DNA of 64,000 nt. It comes from Odoribacter sp. GTDB taxonomy: Bacteria; Bacteroidota; Bacteroidia; Bacteroidales; Prolixibacteraceae. A program made the translations under genes and the position numbers. This document shows, one piece after another, positions 24,905 to 33,712 of the stretch; position 1 is the stretch's first letter; every line of letters begins with the position of its first letter. The notes beneath the pieces were generated by a model. That model did no database searches and was not told the origin of the DNA. It was given only the letters and a program-made list of their open reading frames with translations. The stretch covers positions 62,001 through 126,000 of the forward strand of contig PNOH01000007.1 of the NCBI GenBank assembly GCA_013824715.1, read 5' to 3'.

Positions 24905-27434
24905 ACACCTTATACAACTCGAACCAAACAATACTTGAAAAGCCCGCTGCAACGCAAACCAGCGCTTCATTCAGGCTGATTTTTTCGAACTGAAACAAGT
25001 TCAACAGAAAAGGCACATTCAGGATCAGTATCAGAAAAAAGGTAGCTCCGCCAATTACCCATTTTACCGTTTTATTGGGAGTAGCTATAATCCGGAAAAT
25101 ATTGCGTGACCACGAACGGTTCGAAAGAATGATGGCGATGTTGGCAGCAATCAGCGTAGTAAAAGCCAGAGCCCGAACTTCATTTTCGGAGTAACCTATT
25201 TTCAGCCCGAAAAAATACACGGCAAAAACGATGACCAGAATTCCGATTCCCTGCGAGCAACTTAACCAAATCTTTTTAGCCCCGAAAAACGGCTCGTCTA
25301 TTGCTTTTGGCGGACGGTTCATTACGTTTTGTTCTTCCTTTTCGGCTTCAAAAATAATGGAACAAGCCGGGTCTATAATCAATTCCAGAAAAACAATGTG
25401 TACAGGCCACAGCAGCAAAGGCCAGTCGGCAACAAACACCGGAATCAACGATAATCCTGCAATTGGAACATGGATAGCGAAAATATATCCCAATGCTTTT
25501 TGAAGGTTGTCGAAGATGCGGCGGCCCATTTTTACAGCGCCCACAATCGAGGCAAAATTATCGTCCATTAGCACCAGCGACGAAGCTTCACGAGCCACAT
25601 CAGTTCCTTTTTCTCCCATGGCAATTCCAATGTTGGAGGCCTTCAGGGCAGGTGCATCATTAACGCCGTCACCGGTCATGGCTACAATTTCTCCGTTTCG
25701 TTTCAGCGCGTTTACTATTTTCAATTTTTGCTCAGGGACTACACGCGCAAATACATTTACTTCTTTAATTCGCTCACACAATTCATCTTCGGTCATTTCC
25801 TGAAGTTCAGTCCCACTGATTGATACTTCATGGTTTTTCAATCCGATTTCACGGGCAATGTTCATGGCCGTTACCGGATAATCGCCGGTAATCATGATGA
25901 CACGGATTCCGGCCTGGTAACACTCGTGCACCGCTTCAGGAACAGTTTCACGTATCGGGTCAGATAAGGCAATCAGACCGATAAATTCAAAATCAAAATC
26001 ATGCTGAATCTCAGGCAACTTTCCGGTTCCGTTCATAGCCTTCGCCACACCCAGAACACGCAGGCCTGCAGAAGCCATTTCGGTAACAGCTTCTGAATAT
26101 CTGGATTTTTCATTGCCTGATAAATGGCACAAATCGAAAATGGCTTCAGGAGCGCCTTTGGTGGCAATGGTTTGCCGGTGTTTTTCGTGTTTGGAAAAAA
26201 CCCGCGACATGGCCAGTAAATCTTTCGATAGAGGATATTCCTTCACCATCAGCCAGTCGGTATGTAAATGATCGGTATTTCTCAAGTAAACATCGCCCAT
26301 GTTAATAATAGCGCGTTCCATCGGATCAAACGGATTGGTCTGGCTGGAAAGAATACCGTATTCAATAATTTCATGAAATTCTTCCGGAAAATGTGTTTGG
26401 TGATCAACTTTAAAAAAAACGGAACCATTATATAAACGAGTCACCGTCATCCTATTGTGTGTGAGCGTTCCGGTTTTATCGGTGCACAAAACCGTTGCCG
26501 AACCTAATGTTTCAACCGCTGAAGGTTTACGGGTCAGAACATTCTTTTTCGACATCCGCCAGGCGCCCAGAGCCATAAAAACCGTAAGCACTACCGGAAA
26601 TTCTTCGGGTAACATGGCCATGGCCAGGGTAATTCCAGCCAAAAAACCTTTCAACAGATCGCCACGATTAAGGGTAAACACCACAATAACAAGCACACAT
26701 AGCGAAATGCCAATTATGGCCAGCCGTTTAACCATGATAAGCATCTCTGTTTTCAGCTTAGTCGGTTCTTCCACCACCGCTTCAAGAGTTTTCCCGATTT
26801 TTCCGATTTCGGTGTTCTGGCCAATTGCAGTTACCTGCACAATTCCATTTCCCTGAACGATCATCGAACCTGAATACACGAAAGGCAAATCATCGCCACC
26901 GGGCAGGGTATTTTTATCTACACCATTCCATTCCGATTTGCGCACCGGAACAGATTCGCCAGTCAGGAGCGATTCGTCAGCCATCAGATTAACGGAATAA
27001 AGAACAGTTGCATCAGCCGGAACACGGTCGCCCTCCTGCAAAATAATCAGGTCATGAGTAACCACATCGCGGCCTGTAATCCGTTTTTCTAATCCTTCGC
27101 GTATCACCAAAGCACGCGGACTTGCCATATCCTTTAAGGCATCGAGAGCCTTTTCAGTTTTCTTTTCCTGATAGAATTCGATGCCCATAATCACGAATAC
27201 AAAACCTAGCAGCATCAATCCTTCCTGAACATCGCCCAAAATCAGATAAAGCGTTCCGCAGGCAACCAACAGCAAAAACATGGGTTCTTTCACCACGCCC
27301 CATGCCAAAGCAAGAAAATTCTTGGGTTTCGACGAAGGCAATTCGTTCAAGCCTTCTTTCTGTTGTTTCTCTTTTACCGTTTCTTCACTTAATCCACGGA
27401 ATTTCTCTGATTTTAAATCGATGTTCATGATCAT
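24879..27434 (-). CDS. P-type cation-translocating ATPase (Ca2+-type, P2)
   Basis: This 851-residue pump has the actuator TGES motif (LLTGESVPV), the M4 ion-site motif PEEFPVVLTVF, the phosphorylated aspartate in CTDKTGTLTHN, the nucleotide-binding KGAPE and the hinge MTGDGVNDAPALK. There are four N-terminal and six C-terminal membrane helices. The layout fits P2-type calcium or other divalent-cation exporters in the inner membrane. The M4 PEEFP differs from the PEGLP common in Ca2+ pumps, so the ion is not certain. It lies 33 bp downstream of a marR gene with a matching operator just before its start (ATG 27434 or 27428), which suggests induction by a ligand of that regulator. Confidence 0.92.
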   Translation of the reverse strand: MIMNIDLKSEKFRGLSEETVKEKQQKEGLNELPSSKPKNFLALAWGVVKEPMFLLLVACGTLYLILGDVQEGLMLLGFVFVIMGIEFYQEKKTEKALDALKDMASPRALVIREGLEKRITGRDVVTHDLIILQEGDRVPADATVLYSVNLMADESLLTGESVPVRKSEWNGVDKNTLPGGDDLPFVYSGSMIVQGNGIVQVTAIGQNTEIGKIGKTLEAVVEEPTKLKTEMLIMVKRLAIIGISLCVLVIVVFTLNRGDLLKGFLAGITLAMAMLPEEFPVVLTVFMALGAWRMSKKNVLTRKPSAVETLGSATVLCTDKTGTLTHNRMTVTRLYNGSVFFKVDHQTHFPEEFHEIIEYGILSSQTNPFDPMERAIINMGDVYLRNTDHLHTDWLMVKEYPLSKDLLAMSRVFSKHEKHRQTIATKGAPEAIFDLCHLSGNEKSRYSEAVTEMASAGLRVLGVAKAMNGTGKLPEIQHDFDFEFIGLIALSDPIRETVPEAVHECYQAGIRVIMITGDYPVTAMNIAREIGLKNHEVSISGTELQEMTEDELCERIKEVNVFARVVPEQKLKIVNALKRNGEIVAMTGDGVNDAPALKASNIGIAMGEKGTDVAREASSLVLMDDNFASIVGAVKMGRRIFDNLQKALGYIFAIHVPIAGLSLIPVFVADWPLLLWPVHIVFLELIIDPACSIIFEAEKEEQNVMNRPPKAIDEPFFGAKKIWLSCSQGIGILVIVFAVYFFGLKIGYSENEVRALAFTTLIAANIAIILSNRSWSRNIFRIIATPNKTVKWVIGGATFFLILILNVPFLLNLFQFEKISLNEALVCVAAGFSSIVWFELYKVFSNRARGS

Positions 27435-27438
27435 TTAA

Positions 27439-27454
27439 TTAGAATGTTCTAACC
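27439..27454 (-). promoter_or_regulatory. Putative MarR operator 2
   Basis: TTAGAATGTTCTAACC on the plus strand is nearly palindromic (TTAGAA/TTCTAA) and matches the site upstream of marR (27898-27913) at 14 of 16 bases in the same orientation. It lies 4 bp before the P-type ATPase start, in the 33-bp gap after marR. Confidence 0.6.
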
Positions 27455-27467
27455 AAAAGCACACAAT

Positions 27468-27884
27468 TTATGATTTGCTGAAAACTTTTTCGAACAATAT
27501 TTCCAACAGGCCGACTTCTGTCCTATCCAACTTTCCGGCAATCAGATCAGCTATTTGCTTGTGTGCAAAATCGTGCATCTGATTAATTACTTTTCCTTTG
27601 ACGGTGAGATGTAAATGAGCGCTCCGGCGGTCTTCGTCCGACTTCACCCGGTAAATGAAATCTTTTTCAATCAACTTGTCAATAGCCACTTTAACAGTTG
27701 GTTTGGTCAGTTTCATTTCAGCAGCCAATTCGGTCATGTTTGGATTGTGAAGGTTATTAATGGTTTCCAGATAATTCATCTGGGTGAGTGTCAACTCATT
27801 GAAGTTAAACTGTTCTTTGGCTGATTCTTCCATCCGCCCGATTTCGAGCGAAAGTTTTGCGATGATTTCAACCAGTTTTTCCAT
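27468..27884 (-). CDS. MarR-family transcriptional regulator
   Basis: This 138-residue protein has the MarR winged-helix plan: an N-terminal dimer helix, LTLTQMNYLETINNLHNPNMTELAAEMKLTKPTVKVAIDKLIEKDFI spread over residues 30-78 as helix-turn-helix, a wing with SDEDRRSAHLHLT, and a C-terminal dimer helix. The DRRS motif is diagnostic. It precedes a P-type cation ATPase and shares an operator with it, so it probably represses itself and the pump. The inducer may be a metal ion or a small toxic molecule. The promoter -7 element ends only 5 bp before ATG 27884, so the mRNA may be almost leaderless. Confidence 0.9.
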   Translation of the reverse strand: MEKLVEIIAKLSLEIGRMEESAKEQFNFNELTLTQMNYLETINNLHNPNMTELAAEMKLTKPTVKVAIDKLIEKDFIYRVKSDEDRRSAHLHLTVKGKVINQMHDFAHKQIADLIAGKLDRTEVGLLEILFEKVFSKS

Positions 27885-27888
27885 GAAT

Positions 27889-27915
27889 CAAATATAGTTA
27901 GTATATTCTAACCAA
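27889..27915 (-). promoter_or_regulatory. marR promoter with embedded operator 1
   Basis: On the minus strand, -7 TATATTTG (27889-27896) and TTG (27913-27915) are separated by 16 bp. Exactly that spacer (27897-27912) is the palindrome GTTAGTATATTCTAAC. A regulator bound there would sit between the promoter elements and block RNA polymerase. Confidence 0.6.
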
Positions 27916-27949
27916 TAACAAAAAAAATGAATCATTCTAAATTGCATAC

Positions 27950-27990
27950 CTACCCTATTCCCCACTTTGGGGAAGGGTTGGGGATGGGGC
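27950..27990 (+). repeat. GC-rich intergenic repeat (CCCCAC ... GGGGAAGGGTTGGGGATGGGGC)
   Basis: The sequence TTCCCCACTTTGGGGAA forms a hairpin followed by GGGTTGGGGATGGGGC. The same GAAGGGTTGGGGATG word recurs at 41052-41067, and related C-rich words occur at 40.9, 43.9 and 55.2-55.4 kb. It lies just upstream of hydE and would form a stem in its leader. Confidence 0.65.
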
Positions 27991-28014
27991 TGTTATTTTA
28001 TATCTTCGCCACCG

Positions 28015-29091
28015 ATGAAAACCTTTTCAGAAATACTGCAAAATAAGGAATTTACCCGTGATGAACTGGTACTGCTTTTAAACGCCGAAGGAGATGAGCG
28101 GCAGCAACTCTTTCAACGCGCGAAGTCAGTTAAGCTTGAAATCGTTGGGAACAAGGTCTATTTTCGCGGATTGATTGAATTCTCCAACATCTGCTCGAAA
28201 GACTGCCTGTACTGCGGAATCCGGAAAAGCAACGAAAAAGTGCTTCGCTATGAAGCCACCGATGAAGAAATTCTGGATGCCTGCCGATTTGCTTGGATCA
28301 ACCGTTTTGGTTCAGTTGTTTTGCAGTCTGGCGAAATTTCATCGCCAACATTTGTAAAACGGATGATTTCAATACTCAGGAAAATCAAGGAAATCTCGAA
28401 CGGAGAACTTGGAATCACGCTTTCATGCGGTGAACAAACCCTCGAAACCTACCGTCAATGGCGCGAAAGCGGAGCTCATAGGTATTTGCTCCGCATCGAA
28501 AGTTCCAATCCCGAATTATACCGGAAAATCCATCCTGAAAATGATTTCCACAGCTTCGATCGGCGTCTTCAGGCATTAAAAGATTTGAAAACTGCAGGAT
28601 ATCAGGTTGGAACAGGTGTGATGATTGGAATGCCCTTTCAATCCATCGAAGATTTAGCCGACGATCTGCTCTTTTTAAAACGGATGGATGTGGATATGGT
28701 CGGCATGGGGCCATATCTTGAACACGAAGATACGCCGCTTTACAAATTCAGGAGTTTGCTAAAAACAAAATTGGAGCGTTTTGACCTTGCCCTTAAAATG
28801 ATTGCTACCTTGCGTTTACTCATGCCCGATATCAATATTGCTGCTGCTACTGCTTTGCAGGCCATCGACCCGGCTGGTCGCGAAAAAGCTTTGACCATCG
28901 GCGCCAATATTCTGATGCCCAACCTGACTCCCTGCAAATACCGGAAAGAATATCAGCTTTATGAAGATAAACCTTGTTTGGATGAAGATGCCGAACTTTG
29001 CAGGAATTGTCTGGAAGCCCGGATTGAACTGGCCGGTTGCGAAATTGGCTATGGCGAGTGGGGCAATTCGAAACATTTTCATAAAAGATGA
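28015..29091 (+). CDS. hydE: [FeFe] hydrogenase H-cluster radical SAM maturase HydE
   Basis: The start is ATG 28015; an in-frame extension to 27967 would translate the upstream repeat. The 358-residue protein has the radical SAM CX3CX2C in CSKDCLYCGIRK (about residues 50-60), the GSVVLQSGE and YLLRIESSNPELY barrel segments, and a C-terminal region with CKYRKEYQLYEDKPC and CLEARIELAGCEIGYG, which bears further cysteines. HydE acts with HydF and HydG to build the 2Fe subcluster of [FeFe] hydrogenases, three of which (one non-canonical) are encoded 2-15 kb away. HydF and HydG are not in the window. A TATATCTTCG box before the start is a near match to the -7 consensus. Confidence 0.93.
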   Translation: MKTFSEILQNKEFTRDELVLLLNAEGDERQQLFQRAKSVKLEIVGNKVYFRGLIEFSNICSKDCLYCGIRKSNEKVLRYEATDEEILDACRFAWINRFGSVVLQSGEISSPTFVKRMISILRKIKEISNGELGITLSCGEQTLETYRQWRESGAHRYLLRIESSNPELYRKIHPENDFHSFDRRLQALKDLKTAGYQVGTGVMIGMPFQSIEDLADDLLFLKRMDVDMVGMGPYLEHEDTPLYKFRSLLKTKLERFDLALKMIATLRLLMPDINIAAATALQAIDPAGREKALTIGANILMPNLTPCKYRKEYQLYEDKPCLDEDAELCRNCLEARIELAGCEIGYGEWGNSKHFHKR

Positions 29092-29330
29092 GTTTGTCAG
29101 TTTTCAGAAATTCGCGCAAAGGAAGATGAACAATCCCTTCGAAGTTGCTTCCCCGGTTCAGGGTAAGTTTACAAATGACAAATGATGTAATTTCTCCATT
29201 TTTGTAAGTTTTTCTTGAACCATGACTTGTAAAAAGAGAAAAAACAATAGTAAAGAGTAGAAAAATTTCATTGGAGCAGAGTTAATAAGATTTTCTATTA
29301 CAAAAAAATAAAAAAATAATGCAACTATTC

Positions 29331-29957
29331 CTAAACTATCCTTTTGCCGTGCAGTTCAGTAATCCCGGTGAATTCAGCAATCTGGTCTTTGTTCTCCGGA
29401 AGTACTTTTCCGGCTGCGATAATTTCAATTCTACGCTCTCTCAATTCCTGCATCTGCCGTAAAACGTTTCGGCCATTCCATGCCGTATCCATTCCTCCTG
29501 AAGTTAAAACCGATGAAATTCCGTCAATTTGGTTTAATTCCTGAAATGATTTCAACACATCGGCTGTATAATCAATGGCTTTATGAAAGGTGACTTTCAG
29601 CGGTGAAGCCAGTTTTGCCAATCGCCCGGTGTTTTCAATATCTATAGAGCCTTCTAAAGTTAAAAGTCCAAAAACTACACCTTCGACTCCGGCCTGCTTA
29701 AAAAATTCAATTTCAGCTTCCATCTGTTTGAGTTCAGCTTCAGAATAAACAAAATTTCCTCCACGTGGCCGAATCATTGCCATGATCGGGATTGATAATT
29801 GCTGAAGGCATTGCAGGGTTAATTCATTCGATGGTGTCAATCCATCCTGATCGAGGGCCGAACACAATTCGACGCGGTTAGCTCCCCGCTTTTCAGCGGT
29901 TAATGCATCTTCCAGCGTTTCAACACAGACTTCTAAAATCAGATTTTTTGTTGCCAT
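29331..29957 (-). CDS. cutC: CutC family protein
   Basis: This 208-residue TIM-barrel protein begins LILEVCVETLEDALTAEKRGANRVELC and contains the family words MAMIRPRGGNFVYSEAE, GVVFGLLT, VTFHKAIDYT and ISSVLTSGG, ending ELHGKRIV. CutC was named for copper homeostasis, but its biochemical role remains uncertain. At about 208 residues it is somewhat shorter than many CutC proteins (about 240). It stands alone, on the opposite strand to hydE, with AT-rich gaps of 239 and 222 bp on either side in which I see no gene. Confidence 0.92.
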   Translation of the reverse strand: MATKNLILEVCVETLEDALTAEKRGANRVELCSALDQDGLTPSNELTLQCLQQLSIPIMAMIRPRGGNFVYSEAELKQMEAEIEFFKQAGVEGVVFGLLTLEGSIDIENTGRLAKLASPLKVTFHKAIDYTADVLKSFQELNQIDGISSVLTSGGMDTAWNGRNVLRQMQELRERRIEIIAAGKVLPENKDQIAEFTGITELHGKRIV

Positions 29958-30179
29958 TATTGATTGATCTCTTACATGAATTCATTTTTGAAGACCGATT
30001 CTGTTTCGTCCGAAATGGGATTCGAGTTTTGTTCTGCAATATTTCGCGGACGGTAGCCAAGTTATGCAAATGTGTTTCTACAAATATTTTGCACCTCTGG
30101 TGCTACTCAAAGCACTGATGCAATGTTTCCTCTTTTCTAATCACTTCATTCAAATGACTTCTTTGACTGAACTATTGCA

Positions 30180-30659
30180 TCAAAATAGCAAATCCTTCCT
30201 GAAAGAGTGTTTCATTTCTAATTCAAGCAATGCCTTTTTACGCCAAATTCCGCCAGCATAACCGGTGAGTTTGTTCCCGGTGCCGATTACCCTGTGGCAA
30301 GGAATTACAATTGCAATTGGATTTCGCCCATTCGCCGTCCCAACGGCTCGTACAGCTTTGGCATCGCCCAGCCTGACAGCCAATTCCATATATGTAATTG
30401 TCTCGCCATAAGGAATTTTAATCAGCTCTGCCCAAATCCTTTGCTGAAATGCTGTTCCTTCAGGATTTAAAGGAAGATCAAACGAAATTAATTTTCCTGA
30501 GAAATAATCTTCGAGCTGTTCCTGACAGGATTTCAGGACAACACAGGAGTTTAGTGTTTCAGCGTTTATTTCAGAAAACGAAATTTCAGTAACCGCTTGG
30601 CCATCCGACTTTAAAATCAGTATGCCCAGCGGACTTTCGAAACTTGATTGATGTTCCAT
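30180..30659 (-). CDS. ogt: Methylated-DNA-[protein]-cysteine S-methyltransferase
   Basis: This 159-residue protein has the active-site motif IAIVIPCHRVIG with the acceptor cysteine, the helix-turn-helix segment GTAFQQRIWAELIKIPYGETITYMELA, the arginine-finger region GDAKAVRAVGTANGRNPI, and YAGGIWRKKALLELE near the end. It removes alkyl groups from O6-alkylguanine in DNA by suicide transfer. It belongs to the short Ogt/MGMT type without an Ada regulatory domain. It lies downstream of the hydrogenase terminator and is probably transcribed separately. Confidence 0.95.
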   Translation of the reverse strand: MEHQSSFESPLGILILKSDGQAVTEISFSEINAETLNSCVVLKSCQEQLEDYFSGKLISFDLPLNPEGTAFQQRIWAELIKIPYGETITYMELAVRLGDAKAVRAVGTANGRNPIAIVIPCHRVIGTGNKLTGYAGGIWRKKALLELEMKHSFRKDLLF

Positions 30660-30674
30660 GCCTCAAAAATAAGA

Positions 30675-30696
30675 AAGTCCGGCATTCACCGGACTT
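30675..30696 (-). terminator. Rho-independent terminator of hydrogenase cluster 1
   Basis: AAGTCCGG / CCGGACTT form an 8-bp perfect stem with a 6-base loop. On the minus strand it is followed by TCTTATTTTTG. It begins 7 bp after the hydA stop at 30703. Confidence 0.8.
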
Positions 30697-30702
30697 GTTC
30701 GT

Positions 30703-32493
30703 TCAAAATCTTTCTCTTGCAGTATATTGTGTATGTAAAAGATGATGCGACTTTTCGCCTCCCGGGGTATCCAGAAAATCCTTGTAAATTTTTATGATTT
30801 CCGGATTTTGATGCGATTTACGAAGGGGCATTCCGGCATCTTCGGCATATATGGCTTCGGCACGCTTTCTCCGTATTTCGGGACTGGTTGGAATTGGTTG
30901 GCCGCCACCACCTAAACAGCCACCAGGACAAGCCATGATCTCGACAAAATGATAATTAGCTGTTCCTGTACGGATCGAATCCATTACTTTTTTAGCGTTT
31001 ACCAAACCGTGAGCTACGGCACATTTCAATTCAACTCCTTCCAGAAAGGCCCATTCATCCAACGGATTTTCAATGATAACAGAAGCCTCCTTCACTCCTT
31101 CCATACCGCGGACAGGAGTAATGTTAAGGTTTTCAAAAGGAACATCACGCCCGGTGACCAATTCGTAAACGGTTCGCAGGGCAGCTTCCATGACTCCACC
31201 CGTGGCGCCAAAAATCACACCGGCTCCGGTTGATTCGCCCATAATCCGGTCGAAATGTGCATCTTCCATTTTCAAAAAATCGATTCCAGCCTGTTTGATC
31301 ATGATAGCCAATTCCCTGGTAGTAAGTACATAATCAACATCGCGGTAGCCGCTGTCGTGCATTTCGGGCCGGTTGGCTTCATACTTCTTGGCCGTACATG
31401 GCATAACCGATACGGAAACTATCGTTTTAGGATCGAGGTTTCGGGCTTTGGCATAATACGTTTTTGCCAGCGCCCCAAACATTTGTTGCGGCGACTTGCA
31501 GGTCGAAAGGTGATCGAGGTAATCGGGAAATATGTGTTCAATGTACTTGATCCAACCTGGAGAACATGATGTTGCCATAGGCAGTTTCACGTCCGGGTTA
31601 TGATCTGCCAAGACCGCTTTCAGCCGCATCAGCAATTCAGTTCCTTCTTCCATGATGGTCAGGTCGGCAGTAAAATCAGTGTCCATCACAGCATCGAAAC
31701 CCAATCGTTTTAAGGCGGCCACCATTTTACCGGTTACCCTGCTGCCAGGCTTAATACCAAATTCTTCTCCAAGGCCAATCCTCACGGCAGGGGCAGTCTG
31801 CACAACCACATGCCTGGTTTTGTCTGAAATAGCATTCCACACTTTTTCGATGTAATTTTTTTCGACCAGCGCCCCGGTCGGACAGTGAATTACGCATTGT
31901 CCGCAAGTGGAGCAAACCACATCGTTCATGGATTTCTCAAAAAAGGTGGTAATTTTCATTTGATCGCCTTTGTAAGCCACTGTCAATGCATTAATCCCCT
32001 GCAATTCGACACATGTCCGGACACATCGCTGGCAACGGATACATTTGCTGTCGTCTTTGACGATAGATGGCGATAATTTATCAATACTGTAGTTTTTATA
32101 CGGAACAAGCCGGATAAAATCCTGCTTGACAATTTTATAATCCGAAGCCAGTTTCTGTAATTCGCAACTCCCGTTTTTGTAACAACTGGTGCAGTCGGCA
32201 TTGTGTTCCGACAGCAAAAGTTCAATGATATGTTTTCGCGATTTAAGTACATTCAGCGAATTGGTATAGATTTCCATCTCTTCCTCGCATGGAGTGGCGC
32301 AGGCGGCTGCCAATCGTTTCTGGCCGGCAATTTCAACCACACAAACCCGGCAGTTTCCTGCAATACAAAGATCTTTGTGATAGCACAGGGTAGGAATTAT
32401 GACCCCTACCTGACGGGCAGCATCAAGGATAGTTGTTCCCTGTTCTATTTCAACAGAAATCCCGTTGATAAATATTTTGATTTTTTTAGCCAT
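30703..32493 (-). CDS. hydA: [FeFe] hydrogenase catalytic subunit HydA, cluster 1
   Basis: In this 596-residue protein, an N-terminal [2Fe-2S] domain (cysteines about 37, 48, 51, 65) is followed by a His/Cys [4Fe-4S] site (H97, C101, C104, C110) and two 4Fe-4S ferredoxin motifs (KCIRCQRCVRTC, CSTCGQCVIHCP). The H-cluster domain has TSCSPGW, VMPCTAKK and MACPGGCLGGGGQP, and a C-terminal small-subunit-like segment ends the protein. It makes or consumes H2 in the cytosol and exchanges electrons with HydB and HydC encoded just upstream. The first motif reads TSCSP, not TSCCP, unlike cluster 2. The stop is followed by a strong terminator, so this is the last gene of the operon. Confidence 0.94.
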   Translation of the reverse strand: MAKKIKIFINGISVEIEQGTTILDAARQVGVIIPTLCYHKDLCIAGNCRVCVVEIAGQKRLAAACATPCEEEMEIYTNSLNVLKSRKHIIELLLSEHNADCTSCYKNGSCELQKLASDYKIVKQDFIRLVPYKNYSIDKLSPSIVKDDSKCIRCQRCVRTCVELQGINALTVAYKGDQMKITTFFEKSMNDVVCSTCGQCVIHCPTGALVEKNYIEKVWNAISDKTRHVVVQTAPAVRIGLGEEFGIKPGSRVTGKMVAALKRLGFDAVMDTDFTADLTIMEEGTELLMRLKAVLADHNPDVKLPMATSCSPGWIKYIEHIFPDYLDHLSTCKSPQQMFGALAKTYYAKARNLDPKTIVSVSVMPCTAKKYEANRPEMHDSGYRDVDYVLTTRELAIMIKQAGIDFLKMEDAHFDRIMGESTGAGVIFGATGGVMEAALRTVYELVTGRDVPFENLNITPVRGMEGVKEASVIIENPLDEWAFLEGVELKCAVAHGLVNAKKVMDSIRTGTANYHFVEIMACPGGCLGGGGQPIPTSPEIRRKRAEAIYAEDAGMPLRKSHQNPEIIKIYKDFLDTPGGEKSHHLLHTQYTARERF

Positions 32494-32514
32494 GATAGGT
32501 ACGGTTTTACAGAA

Positions 32515-33699
32515 TTAGTAAATCATTTCTTCCCTGAAGTTTTCAACAATCGATGAAAACGAGTTGGCCACTGATTGTCCCAAACCACATTTGGCAGTTA
32601 ATTTCATGGTTTCGGTCAGACGCAGCAATTTATCCAGGTATTGCGCTTTCTTTTCGCCCCGCTTCACTGCTTTGATGCCTTTCAGCAATTGCTGACAACC
32701 GACACGACAGGGCGTACATTGCCCGCACGATTCTTCGCGGAAGAATTCCAGGTAATTGTCAAGTACGTTAAACATGGAACGTGAACTATTGAACAGCATC
32801 ATGGAACCTCCTGTTGGCAGGGAAATTCCGACTAATTTACCCTCATAGCCAATCGCCGTTTCCTGAAACCTTTTCCTCGGCACCAGAAAACCGGAAGCGC
32901 CACCAACCTGGACGGCCTTGGTGTCGCCATCGCCAAACTCTTCCACAAAATCGGCCAGGCTCATCCCCAGTTCAAGCTCATAAATTCCAGGTTTTGGCGT
33001 ATCACCTGAAACCGAAAACAGTTTTGACCCGCGCGAATACTGAACGCCTAAATCATAAAAGCGCTTGGCCCCGTATTTAAAGATGGTGTAAGTATGAGCA
33101 AGTGTTTCCACATTGTTTATCACGGTTGGCTTGCCCATGTAACCTACATCTGAAGGGAACGGAGGTTTATTCCGGGGCTCACCGCGTTTGCCTTCCATCG
33201 ATTCGAACAGGGCCGTTTCCTCGCCACAGATGTATGCTCCGCTGCCGATGAAAATCCTTATTTTAAAATCAAGATTAATCTCATTGCAATAGTATTCGAA
33301 CTCGCTGATTGCCTTGTTCAACTCCGGAAGTAAAAAGAAGTATTCGCCACGAAGGTAAATGTAGCCTTCTTTTGCCCCTATCACATATCCGCAAACAGCC
33401 ATTGCTGTCAGTACTTTAAAAGGTACCATCGAAAGGATTTCGCGATCTTTGAAAGTTCCGGGTTCACCTTCATCGGCATTGCAAATTACATATTTGGTGG
33501 AGTCGGCAACTTCTGCTGTTAGTTTCCATTTCAGACCAGTAGGAAATCCGGCCCCACCCCTCCCTTTCAATTCTGAACTGATTAGTTCATTGATCAGTTC
33601 CTGTGGAGACCGGCTGATGCTTTTACTCAACACTTCTTCCCAATCATTTTCATTTTTAAAAATGAAATCGACTCTTTTTAGCTGATAACTGGCTCGCAT
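32515..33699 (-). CDS. hydB: Short HydB/NuoF-like NADH-binding subunit, cluster 1
   Basis: This 394-residue flavoprotein retains the FMN/NAD site (ELKGRGGAGFPTGLKWKL, CNADEGEPGTFKDRE), the SLBB region and one [4Fe-4S] site (ESCGQCTPCRVG). It lacks both the N-terminal thioredoxin-like [2Fe-2S] domain and the C-terminal two-[4Fe-4S] ferredoxin domain that the cluster 2 homologue (38058-39851) has. The start is 13 bp after the hydC stop, and hydA follows 21 bp later. It would transfer electrons between NAD(H) and the hydrogenase. Without the extra clusters a simple NADH-linked, non-bifurcating reaction is plausible, but this is inference. Confidence 0.9.
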   Translation of the reverse strand: MRASYQLKRVDFIFKNENDWEEVLSKSISRSPQELINELISSELKGRGGAGFPTGLKWKLTAEVADSTKYVICNADEGEPGTFKDREILSMVPFKVLTAMAVCGYVIGAKEGYIYLRGEYFFLLPELNKAISEFEYYCNEINLDFKIRIFIGSGAYICGEETALFESMEGKRGEPRNKPPFPSDVGYMGKPTVINNVETLAHTYTIFKYGAKRFYDLGVQYSRGSKLFSVSGDTPKPGIYELELGMSLADFVEEFGDGDTKAVQVGGASGFLVPRKRFQETAIGYEGKLVGISLPTGGSMMLFNSSRSMFNVLDNYLEFFREESCGQCTPCRVGCQQLLKGIKAVKRGEKKAQYLDKLLRLTETMKLTAKCGLGQSVANSFSSIVENFREEMIY

Positions 33700-33712
33700 A
33701 ATTCCCTCCTTT

